In this document: one piece after another, positions 57,268-64,000 of the stretch | Numbering within the stretch: position 1 is the first letter of the stretch | Layout: every line of letters begins with the position of its first letter | Notes under the pieces: model-generated | What the model was told of the DNA's origin: nothing | What the model saw: only the letters and a program-made list of their open reading frames with translations | Databases searched by the model: none | Translations under genes and position numbers: made by a program | Assembly: GCF_000369005.1 (NCBI RefSeq) | Contig: NZ_KB849763.1 | Location: 124,001-188,000 of the forward strand | Length of the DNA stretch: 64,000 nucleotides | Direction: 5' to 3' | Origin: Acinetobacter beijerinckii CIP 110307 | GTDB taxonomy: Bacteria; Pseudomonadota; Gammaproteobacteria; Pseudomonadales; Moraxellaceae

Positions 57268-57435
57268 TTTTATTAAGTGCTCTTTTTTTGTTCTATCCTT
57301 TCAGTTTATGCTCAATTTAAATCCATTACCAGTAAAGCGAAATACCGAGTCCAATCAAGTAGCATTCATATCATTTTTTGATTTTTATAGAACGATACAT
57401 TCTATAGAAATTATATTTTTCACACAAAATATAGC

Positions 57436-57441
57436 TATAAT
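57436..57441 (+). promoter_or_regulatory. Likely -10 element of the ribB transcript
   Basis: A TATAAT hexamer about ten bases before the FMN aptamer. No good -35 was seen at 17 bp. Confidence 0.5.
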
Positions 57442-57449
57442 CAAAGCAC

Positions 57450-57600
57450 ATCGCTTCAGGGCGGGGTGAAATTCCCCACCGGTGGTAAGTTAGACTTTGT
57501 TTGAAATGATCTAACCAGCCCACGAGCTTGTGTATAATTTTATATGCTCGCAGATTTGGTGAGATGCCAAAGCCGACGGTATAGTCCGGATGAAAGAAGA
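57450..57600 (+). ncRNA. FMN riboswitch (RFN element)
   Basis: A conserved aptamer: AGGGCGGGGTGAAATTCCCC followed by ACCGGTGGTAAG, the variable stem, 'CCAGCCCACGAGC', and the closing 'GATTTGGTGAGATGCCAAAG' with 'CCGACGGTATAGTCCGGATG' and AAAGAAGA. It controls ribB by sensing FMN. A possible expression platform follows: AACCA...TTGGTT plus T6 at about 57603-57635 could form a terminator. Confidence 0.97.
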
Positions 57601-57699
57601 CGAAACCACCGAAATTACTGTTTGGTTTTTTGGTGCGCGCTTATTTTTACATCAGTCCTGAAATGTTCAACCGTATTCTATTTACGAGAGCGTTTCATT

Positions 57700-58359
57700 A
57701 TGTCTAGTTTAATTCAACCCGAACTTTTCTTTTCAGCCCTTTCCCCTGCTGAGAGTCGTATTCAACAAGCTTTAGAAGATATCCGCCAAGGCAAACCTGT
57801 GTTGGTAATGGATGATTTTGATCGTGAAAATGAAGCCGACTTGATTATTGCTGCTGAAACATTAACGATTGAAGTCATGGCACAAATGATCCGTGATGGA
57901 TCAGGTATTGTGTGCTTATGCCTCACAGAGGAACTTGCAAATCATTTAGAACTTCCTCCTATGGTCGTGGATAATTCTAGCCAATTCAAAACAGCATTTA
58001 CCGTGACGATCGAAGCCGCACAGGGTGTTACAACAGGTGTCTCTGCAAAAGATCGCGTAACGACTATTTTGGCTGCTACTCAAGATGGTGCTATTGCAAG
58101 TGACTTAAGTCGACCAGGTCATGTATTTCCATTGCGTGCACGTAATGGTGGCGTGCTCACTCGTCGTGGACATACCGAAGGAACGATTGATTTAGCGCGT
58201 TTAGCTGGATTAAAACCATCTGGGGTTCTGTGTGAATTAACCAATCCAGATGGTTCGATGGCATCTGGTATTCAAGTTTTGGCCTATGCTCAAACGCATG
58301 ATCTGACGGTGATTAGTATTGAAGAATTAGTTCAATACCGCCTAAAACATAATATTTAA
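57700..58359 (+). CDS. ribB: 3,4-dihydroxy-2-butanone 4-phosphate synthase
   Basis: A 219-residue stand-alone DHBP synthase that turns ribulose 5-phosphate into the four-carbon unit of riboflavin. It has '[20 protein letters not shown]', '[18 protein letters not shown]', '[15 protein letters not shown]', '[20 protein letters not shown]' and '[20 protein letters not shown]'. No GTP cyclohydrolase II domain follows. The ATG at 57700 (MSSLIQPEL) was chosen because an upstream in-frame reading from 57544 runs through the riboswitch. It is regulated by the FMN riboswitch. Confidence 0.96.
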   Translation: MSSLIQPELFFSALSPAESRIQQALEDIRQGKPVLVMDDFDRENEADLIIAAETLTIEVMAQMIRDGSGIVCLCLTEELANHLELPPMVVDNSSQFKTAFTVTIEAAQGVTTGVSAKDRVTTILAATQDGAIASDLSRPGHVFPLRARNGGVLTRRGHTEGTIDLARLAGLKPSGVLCELTNPDGSMASGIQVLAYAQTHDLTVISIEELVQYRLKHNI

Positions 58360-58369
58360 TTAAAAAATA

Positions 58370-58400
58370 AAAAAGCCTCGATCATTCGAGGCTTTTTTAT
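58370..58400. terminator. Bidirectional terminator between ribB and the HAD phosphatase
   Basis: AAAAAGCCTCGA-TCAT-TCGAGGCTTTTTT, between convergent genes, with runs on both sides. Confidence 0.9.
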
Positions 58401-58407
58401 CAATATA

Positions 58408-59082
58408 TTATGAAACCTTTCGTTCAGCATTTAATTGATCAACTACTTCAATCAATTGACTAAATTCAGAAATATATGCAACAGGTTGTACCTGAGCTAA
58501 TTCTTCCGTTGTTCCATAACCATAATTTACAGCAATCGTTTCAATACTGTGAGCACGTGCACCAATCACATCATACTGACGATCTCCCACCATAATACAT
58601 TGCTGAGCATCTAACTGCTCTTTTTCTAAAATATAGGCAATTAAGTCAGTCTTGTTGGTACGTTCACCCGTTAATTCACTGCCATACATTTCAGTAAAAT
58701 ATTGATCTAATTTGAAATGAGCAAGAATACGTTTTGCATAAATAGTCGGTTTAGCTGTCGCTAAAAATAAGCTATATCCTTGAACTTGTAATTGTTTTAA
58801 GGTTTCCGCTACTGTTGGATATACTTCATTTTCAAATAAACCCGTCACCGAAAAACGTTCACGATAAGCTGTCAATGCTTGTTCAGCCAAAACATCATTT
58901 TGCGTATTTAATAGTTTTGCCAATGAAGCTTTCAGCGGAGGACCGATAGTCCAATCTAAATTAATATCATCTGCCAAAGGTTGATTTAACTTCTCTAAAG
59001 CAAAGCGAATTGAACCATGAATCCCTGTCTTAGGGTCAGTTAAAGTACCGTCTAAATCTATCAGAATATTTTTGATCGTCAT
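58408..59082 (-). CDS. HAD-superfamily phosphatase (phosphoglycolate phosphatase-like)
   Basis: A 224-residue haloacid-dehalogenase hydrolase with an alpha-helical cap. Motif I is 'ILIDLDGTLTDP' (nucleophile Asp10, general acid Asp12), motif II 'FLATAKPT', motif III Lys in 'GERTNKTDLI', motif IV 'CIMVGDRQYDVIGA'. 'NYGYGTTEELAQ' near the end is typical of the Gph/5'-nucleotidase-like group. The likely substrate is a phosphoglycolate or nucleotide monophosphate; the exact one cannot be read. It is divergent from thiD. Confidence 0.85.
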   Translation of the reverse strand: MTIKNILIDLDGTLTDPKTGIHGSIRFALEKLNQPLADDINLDWTIGPPLKASLAKLLNTQNDVLAEQALTAYRERFSVTGLFENEVYPTVAETLKQLQVQGYSLFLATAKPTIYAKRILAHFKLDQYFTEMYGSELTGERTNKTDLIAYILEKEQLDAQQCIMVGDRQYDVIGARAHSIETIAVNYGYGTTEELAQVQPVAYISEFSQLIEVVDQLNAERKVS

Positions 59083-59163
59083 TCATCCAATCTCTTAAAG
59101 CCTTACACAACATAGTCGAGTGTTTCTCAAAACTTCCCTATACTAACGTAAATGAAAACATAA

Positions 59164-59943
<780 letters not shown>

Positions 59944-59983
59944 AACACATCTTAATAAAATAAATTTTAAAAGTAGTAAATAA

Positions 59984-60012
59984 AAAAAAGGCGCATTTAG
60001 CGCCTTTTTTTT
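59984..60012. terminator. Bidirectional terminator between thiD and kbp
   Basis: AAAGGCGC-ATTTA-GCGCCTTT stem within long A and T runs. Confidence 0.9.
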
Positions 60013-60024
60013 ATTCTCAACGAA

Positions 60025-60498
60025 TTATTGTGGGATACGCAACACCTGACCTGGGAAAATGTCATCTGCATTTTTTAACAAAGGTTTATTCGCTTCGAAA
60101 ATTTTATTGTATTGGTTTGGATCACCGTAATACTCTTTTGAAATTTTCGATAAATTATCGCCTGATTTTACTGTGTAGAATTTACTTTCAGGCTCTGGTA
60201 CTTCTACGGTCATTTGATCATCCACTTGCGCAACATGATCAACATTACCTACCGCAAGTACAATCTTTTCTTTATCTGCTTGGCTTTTGACTTGCCCTTT
60301 CACCGTTGCGGTATCAGTATTACCATTATAAGTCACAGATAATCCATCGACACCGAGACCTAAACTTTTAATCAAACCTAGTAATTTATTTGCAATCTCT
60401 TGAGCAGATGGTTCAGCTGGCGTTGCTGGTGCAGCTTGTGGTTCTGCTGGAGCAGTATTTTTCTTACCAATACCTTTAACAAAATCAAAAAGACCCAT
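60025..60498 (-). CDS. BON-LysM domain protein Kbp (YgaU family)
   Basis: A 157-residue cytoplasmic protein with the Kbp layout: start MGLFDFVKGIGKKNTAPAEP, an Ala/Pro-rich linker (longer than in E. coli), a BON domain (about 50-105, 'LSVTYNGNTDTATVKGQV') and a C-terminal LysM (about 107-157, 'YTVKSGDNLSKISKEYYGD'). E. coli Kbp binds potassium. There is no signal peptide, which argues against a peptidoglycan role. Confidence 0.88.
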   Translation of the reverse strand: MGLFDFVKGIGKKNTAPAEPQAAPATPAEPSAQEIANKLLGLIKSLGLGVDGLSVTYNGNTDTATVKGQVKSQADKEKIVLAVGNVDHVAQVDDQMTVEVPEPESKFYTVKSGDNLSKISKEYYGDPNQYNKIFEANKPLLKNADDIFPGQVLRIPQ

Positions 60499-60696
60499 CG
60501 TTATTTCCTCTATAGTTATTTAATAATGCTTAGTCGTAGTAGACCTACTTAAATAGTTATACAGAAAGATTTGCTCTCTCTGGTTTCAATTTAAATATGT
60601 CTTGTAAATCTATGTATATTTTTAAGTTAATTCTTTATAAAGAACTACAAAAAGCTAATTCATCGCGGTTTCAATTAATTCAAATACTATGCAATT

Positions 60697-60939
60697 TTAC
60701 GCATCTTCTCGCACAATATTCGCCATATAATCAATTGCAGATTGAACAGTGATAATTTTCTCTGCCTCTTCATATGGGATTTGAATGCTAAACTCTCTTT
60801 CTAAAGCCATAATAAGCTCAACAACACCCAATGAATCAGCACCTAAATCATCTGTAAAAGTTGCATGAGGCTTAACCTCTTTTTCATCTACACCAAGTTG
60901 CTCAACAATAATTTCCTGAACACGTTTTGCTATATTCAT
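60697..60939 (-). CDS. Second acyl carrier protein
   Basis: An 80-residue ACP beside the housekeeping acpP. The phosphopantetheine attachment site is Ser in '[18 protein letters not shown]' and the fold length is normal. Compared with AcpP, the residue after D-S-L is Gly rather than Asp, helix III reads 'IPYEEAEKI', and the C-terminus is '[10 protein letters not shown]'. AAGGA lies six bases before the ATG at 60939. A terminator (61084-61110) separates it from acpP, so it has its own transcript. Its partner enzymes are unknown; no ketosynthase is adjacent. Confidence 0.9.
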   Translation of the reverse strand: MNIAKRVQEIIVEQLGVDEKEVKPHATFTDDLGADSLGVVELIMALEREFSIQIPYEEAEKIITVQSAIDYMANIVREDA

Positions 60940-61083
60940 CACGTTTCCTTTCGTTTTTATGATTTAATAAATTATTTTAAATAGCACAGATTTTATACGC
61001 CTAAATAAAATATTTTCATATTCAGAGTTTAATTTTTCTTGTAAAAATATGTATAAATCAACTCAATTAAAATTAAACATATA

Positions 61084-61111
61084 AAAAAGCCACCTTACGG
61101 TGGCTTTTCAA
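61084..61111 (-). terminator. Terminator after acpP
   Basis: AAAAGCCACC-TTAC-GGTGGCTTTT, about 14 nt past the acpP stop. It divides the fabD-fabG-acpP unit from the second ACP gene. Confidence 0.85.
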
Positions 61112-61124
61112 TCATGCAAAATGA

Positions 61125-61361
61125 TTAACCAAGTTTTTTGGTTACATAATCAATTGCAGATTGAACTGTAGTGATTTCATTTGAATCTTCATCAGGAATC
61201 GTGATGTCGAAATCATTTTCAAAAGACATTACAAGTTCAACCAAATCTAAAGAATCAGCACCTAAATCATCCATAAAAGATGCTTCGTTTTTGATCTCTT
61301 CAGCACGCATACCTAGTTGTTCAGCTACTGCTTGTTTGATGCGTTGTTCGATATCGCTCAC
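61125..61361 (-). CDS. acpP: Acyl carrier protein AcpP
   Basis: A 78-residue primary ACP of fatty acid synthesis. It starts (M)[20 protein letters not shown] with the 4'-phosphopantetheine site in '[18 protein letters not shown]' and ends '[13 protein letters not shown]'. The GTG at 61361 was chosen because AGGAG lies seven bases upstream; an in-frame ATG at 61376 overlaps that site. It is the last gene of fabD-fabG-acpP. Confidence 0.96.
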   Translation of the reverse strand: MSDIEQRIKQAVAEQLGMRAEEIKNEASFMDDLGADSLDLVELVMSFENDFDITIPDEDSNEITTVQSAIDYVTKKLG

Positions 61362-61447
61362 AGGAATTCTCCTCATTGCTTGTGGCGTTTTGATTTGCCA
61401 CTAGTTTAATTGAATATAAAAATTTTTAAAAGTTTATACATCGCCAG

Positions 61448-62182
61448 TTAGGCCATGTATAGACCACCATTTACGTGTAAAACTGTACCAGTAATGTAAC
61501 TAGCTTTATCGCTAGCAAGGAAACTCACTGCATTCGCAATATCTTGAGGCTCACCTAGACGATTTAAAGCTACTTGATCAGTCATTTTTTTGCGAATCTC
61601 TTCGCTCAACTGATCAGTCATTTCAGTTGCAATAAAACCAGGTGCAACGCTGTTTACCGTAATCTGACGACTACCCATCTCTTTCGCTAAGCTACGACTG
61701 AATGCTTCAATCCCTGCTTTTGCTGCTGAGTAGTTCGCTTGTCCAGGATTGGCAAAATGCGCAACCACTGAACTTATATTAATAATCCGTCCAAAACGTG
61801 CTTTAGTCATGCCTTTTAATACACGCTTTGATAAGCGGTAAACGGCTTTAAGATGAATGTTGAGAATATCATCCCAATCATCTTCAGACATGCGCAATAA
61901 CAAGTTATCTTTGGTAATGCCAGCATTGTTTACTAATATCAGCACTGAACCGTATTTTTGTTCAATGTCCGAGACAAGTGCATCAATCGCCGCGCCATCA
62001 CGAACATCAAGGACAACACCTGTTCCGTTCTCAGCAAAGCTTTCTGTCAGTTTTTGCGCACCTGATTCAGAGGTCGCTGTACCGACTACAAAAAAACCGT
62101 CTTGAATGAGTTGCTGTGCAATTGCTGCGCCAATACCACGGCTTGCTCCTGTCACTAACGCAACTTTTCGTTGTTGTGTCAT
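61448..62182 (-). CDS. fabG: 3-oxoacyl-ACP reductase FabG
   Basis: A 244-residue short-chain dehydrogenase that reduces beta-ketoacyl-ACP with NADPH. The cofactor motif is 'TGASRGIGAAIAQQL', with 'LVNNAGITKDNLLLRM' (N-N-A-G); the catalytic set is Ser138, Tyr151 and Lys155 (YSAAK). The C-terminus is 'YITGTVLHVNGGLYMA'. Its start overlaps the fabD stop by 4 bp, so they are translationally coupled. Confidence 0.97.
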   Translation of the reverse strand: MTQQRKVALVTGASRGIGAAIAQQLIQDGFFVVGTATSESGAQKLTESFAENGTGVVLDVRDGAAIDALVSDIEQKYGSVLILVNNAGITKDNLLLRMSEDDWDDILNIHLKAVYRLSKRVLKGMTKARFGRIINISSVVAHFANPGQANYSAAKAGIEAFSRSLAKEMGSRQITVNSVAPGFIATEMTDQLSEEIRKKMTDQVALNRLGEPQDIANAVSFLASDKASYITGTVLHVNGGLYMA

Positions 62183-63165
62183 GCAATTTTTCCTTCTGCC
62201 ACTAACACTGCGTTTAGGGCATCTTCCATACGTGCTTTGTTATCAATGGCAAATGCTTTTTCTATATTTGGTAATCGTTTCGCAAGATTACTGAGTACAG
62301 TGCCTGGCCCACATTCAACCACGTACTGAATACCCTGATCTTGTAGATATTGCATGGTACGTGTCCATTGTACTGATTGGTACAATTGGGCAGTGAGTGC
62401 CTGACGTAATTGAGCAACATCCGTCGCGATTTCCGCGTTGACATTTTGTATTACAGGAAGGCATGGTAGCTCAATGGCAGTTTGTTCCAAAGCTTCAGCA
62501 AACTTTTCAGCCGCTGGTTTCATCAGTGTGCAATGCGAAGGCACAGAAACTGGTAACGCAATTGCCTTACCTGATTGTTCTTTCGCTTCAGCCATCACTT
62601 GTTGTACAAGTGCTGTCGTTCCTGCAATCACAACTTGACCTTGCGCATTATAATTTGCTGCATCGACTGAACCCTGACCTGAGTCAGATACTTTTTTACA
62701 AAGCTCGATCACTTGATCATCTGATAGCCCAAGTATTGCAGCCATTGCTCCCTCACCTTGAGGAACAGCACTTTGCATAAATTTACCGCGTAAATGAACT
62801 AATTTGACCGCATCCGCCAATGTCATTGCTTCTGCTGCAACAAGTGCGCTGTATTCACCTAAAGAATGTCCAGCTAAGTATTTAGGTGCAATACCACCTA
62901 ACGCTAACCAAACTCTCCAAAGTGCAATACTGGCTGTCAGCAATACTGGCTGAGTGTTTTCAGTTTGGTCTAAGCCTTCACCACTTTGAGCGATGTGCCA
63001 AAGATCGAAACCAATAGCTTCTGATGCTTCAGCAAAGGTCTCTTGAACAATACCAAACTGCTCTGCAAGTTCAGCAAGCATACCTGCTTTTTGAGAGCCT
63101 TGACCCGGAAAAACAAATGCTGTTTTTGTTGCTTGAGCAGCCTGCTCAAGTCGTTTAGTCGACAT
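62179..63165 (-). CDS. fabD: Malonyl-CoA:ACP transacylase FabD
   Basis: A 328-residue transacylase that loads malonyl groups on ACP. It has 'AFVFPGQGSQKAGML', the nucleophile Ser101 in 'LAGHSLGEYSALVAA', 'VDAANYNAQGQVVIAGT' and the catalytic His in 'VSVPSHCTLM'. A short N-terminal extension of about 13 residues precedes the core, compared with E. coli FabD (309). It is the first gene of the fabD-fabG-acpP unit; fabH is not seen, since rpmF and yceD lie upstream behind a terminator. Confidence 0.96.
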   Translation of the reverse strand: MSTKRLEQAAQATKTAFVFPGQGSQKAGMLAELAEQFGIVQETFAEASEAIGFDLWHIAQSGEGLDQTENTQPVLLTASIALWRVWLALGGIAPKYLAGHSLGEYSALVAAEAMTLADAVKLVHLRGKFMQSAVPQGEGAMAAILGLSDDQVIELCKKVSDSGQGSVDAANYNAQGQVVIAGTTALVQQVMAEAKEQSGKAIALPVSVPSHCTLMKPAAEKFAEALEQTAIELPCLPVIQNVNAEIATDVAQLRQALTAQLYQSVQWTRTMQYLQDQGIQYVVECGPGTVLSNLAKRLPNIEKAFAIDNKARMEDALNAVLVAEGKIA

Positions 63166-63296
63166 ATAAAAATCCTTAAATTAGTCTATCGCCAATTTCA
63201 TCAACACTCATGATTCTACATGACAATGACAATAGACTCTTTAGCGATGCGGCAATTTAACACTGATTAAATATTTTTATAATTGCGAAAAACAAC

Positions 63297-63326
63297 AAAA
63301 AAGGGAGCTTTCGCTCCCATTTTTTC
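63297..63326 (-). terminator. Terminator of yceD-rpmF
   Basis: On the minus strand GGGAGC-GAAA-GCTCCC followed by T6, about 40 nt after the rpmF stop. It separates ribosomal from fatty acid genes. Confidence 0.9.
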
Positions 63327-63362
63327 TATACTTTAAGCTAACGCTTAATGCATATGATTCAA

Positions 63363-63548
63363 TTATTCAGCATCAGCTGCTTTAGCGAATAATTGACGAC
63401 CACGGTAAATACCGTCTTTAGTCACGTGGTGACGACGATGAGTTTCACCAGTAGTTTGGTCTACAGATAATGCATTCTCGGTTAAAGCGTCATGTGAACG
63501 GCGCATGTCACGGCGAGAGCGACTTTTACGGTTTTGCTGAACGGCCAT
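63363..63548 (-). CDS. rpmF: 50S ribosomal protein L32
   Basis: A 61-residue ribosomal protein starting [20 protein letters not shown], with '[15 protein letters not shown]' near the end. It is of the zinc-free type, without the C-x2-C...C-x2-C cysteines found in some bacteria. GGAG lies upstream of the ATG. It lies 74 bp downstream of yceD on the same strand, as in most gammaproteobacteria. Confidence 0.97.
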   Translation of the reverse strand: MAVQQNRKSRSRRDMRRSHDALTENALSVDQTTGETHRRHHVTKDGIYRGRQLFAKAADAE

Positions 63549-63622
63549 GATGGCTCCTTACAAAGATCGAAAAAATGGATCAGAACAAATTCAGTTGTCT
63601 TAACTCAACATTATAACACAAA

Positions 63623-64000
63623 TTATGAGTTAAGTTTACCCTTCAAACCTGCCAAAACATCAAACGGATTATCCCGCTTTTCTTCGACAACGTCCTGAAT
63701 GGTAGGTTGATGTTTATGCTCACAAGCATCATGCTTAGGAGACAATGGCATCAACAGTAACAGTTCATCTTCTAGTAATGCGAGTAAATCAATGGAAGCA
63801 GGTGTATCAAAATCACCTTTTTTCGAAGATTCACTTTCACCTAAAACGATGAAATCAGCATCCTCATCCAATCGCTCTATCAGTGACTCATCATCGATCA
63901 GCGCTAAATGAAAATCTGAAACCAATTCAATTTCAACAGGTCCCAAACAACGTTGGCATTCCATTGGAACTTTCGTTTCAATATGTCCATCTAACCATAC
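63623..64000 (-). CDS. yceD: YceD family (DUF177) 23S rRNA accumulation protein, 5' truncated by window edge
   Basis: The C-terminal 125 or so residues are seen. The frame stays open to the window edge (VWLDGHIETKVPMECQRC before the internal Met at 63964), so the true start lies beyond 64000. The family Cys motif 'MECQRCLGPVEIEL' and a later 'DACEHKH' occur, with acidic stretches between. The family is linked to 23S rRNA accumulation. It is co-transcribed with rpmF. Confidence 0.92.
   Translation of the reverse strand, partial: VWLDGHIETKVPMECQRCLGPVEIELVSDFHLALIDDESLIERLDEDADFIVLGESESSKKGDFDTPASIDLLALLEDELLLLMPLSPKHDACEHKHQPTIQDVVEEKRDNPFDVLAGLKGKLNS

Noticed and set aside
57544..57699. N-terminal extension of RibB
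   Set aside because: It lies within the FMN riboswitch and leader; the family start is MSSLIQPEL at 57700.

Overview
This window is a stretch of core chromosome from a gammaproteobacterium of the genus Acinetobacter (Moraxellaceae). The evidence is a low-GC sequence with housekeeping genes in an Acinetobacter-like order (fur/bamE; dut-algC-argB; minCDE; rpsL-rpsG-fusA-tuf; lolB-ispE-tRNA-Gln-prs-rplY-pth; yceD-rpmF / fabD-fabG-acpP), a HemJ-type protoporphyrinogen oxidase, and adjacent aat and bpt genes. I saw no insertion sequence, prophage, CRISPR array or other clearly foreign segment. Species cannot be fixed by reading alone.

Layout. 1-4.8 kb: the start of fur, divergent bamE, then an rnfH-like gene translationally coupled to an unusual transporter-like protein, a bacteriohemerythrin, a class II glutamine amidotransferase and an OlsB-like acyltransferase. 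4.9-10.8 kb: argB, algC, dut, rep and an OmpA-family lipoprotein, all on the minus strand. 11.1-15.6 kb: a PlsC-type acyltransferase, a membrane protein resembling a voltage sensor, minCDE and a PA4642-like gene. 15.7-26 kb: ftsK, trxB, a regulatory-domain methyltransferase, aat-bpt (N-degron tagging), rimI and two tandem PF10118 metal-dependent hydrolase paralogues. 26-32.2 kb: the str operon, read rpsL-rpsG-fusA-tuf on the minus strand, preceded by an EcsC-family gene.

32.4-39.5 kb: fabB, hemJ, an HExxH protein, a cluster of three very small membrane proteins behind an operator-rich promoter, nadE with an overlapping partner gene, two copies of elongator tRNA-Met, and rnpB (RNase P RNA). 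39.4-47.9 kb: a YfhL-type ferredoxin, coaD, smpB, a flavodoxin, pgeF, rluD, bamD, dnaG and hemA. 47.9-53.9 kb: a TPR protein, lolB, ispE, two tRNA-Gln genes, prs, rplY, pth and panD. 54-64 kb: a cyclic-nucleotide-domain patatin lipase facing an uncharacterised helical-repeat gene pair, an FMN riboswitch with ribB, a HAD phosphatase, thiD, kbp, two acyl carrier proteins, fabG, fabD, rpmF and the truncated start of yceD.

Shared themes are envelope building (BamD/BamE, LolB, fatty-acid synthesis, acyltransferases), cell division (MinCDE, FtsK), translation (EF-Tu, EF-G, S7, S12, L25, L32, Pth, SmpB, RNase P, tRNAs) and cofactors (NAD, CoA, heme, flavin, thiamine). The most novel-looking region is 34.8-35.4 kb. 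Three one-helix proteins of 53, 36 and 30 residues share a GR(V/I)GT core, and their likely promoter has one 16-bp palindrome in the -35/-10 spacer and a second just downstream of the -10. I do not recognise this system.
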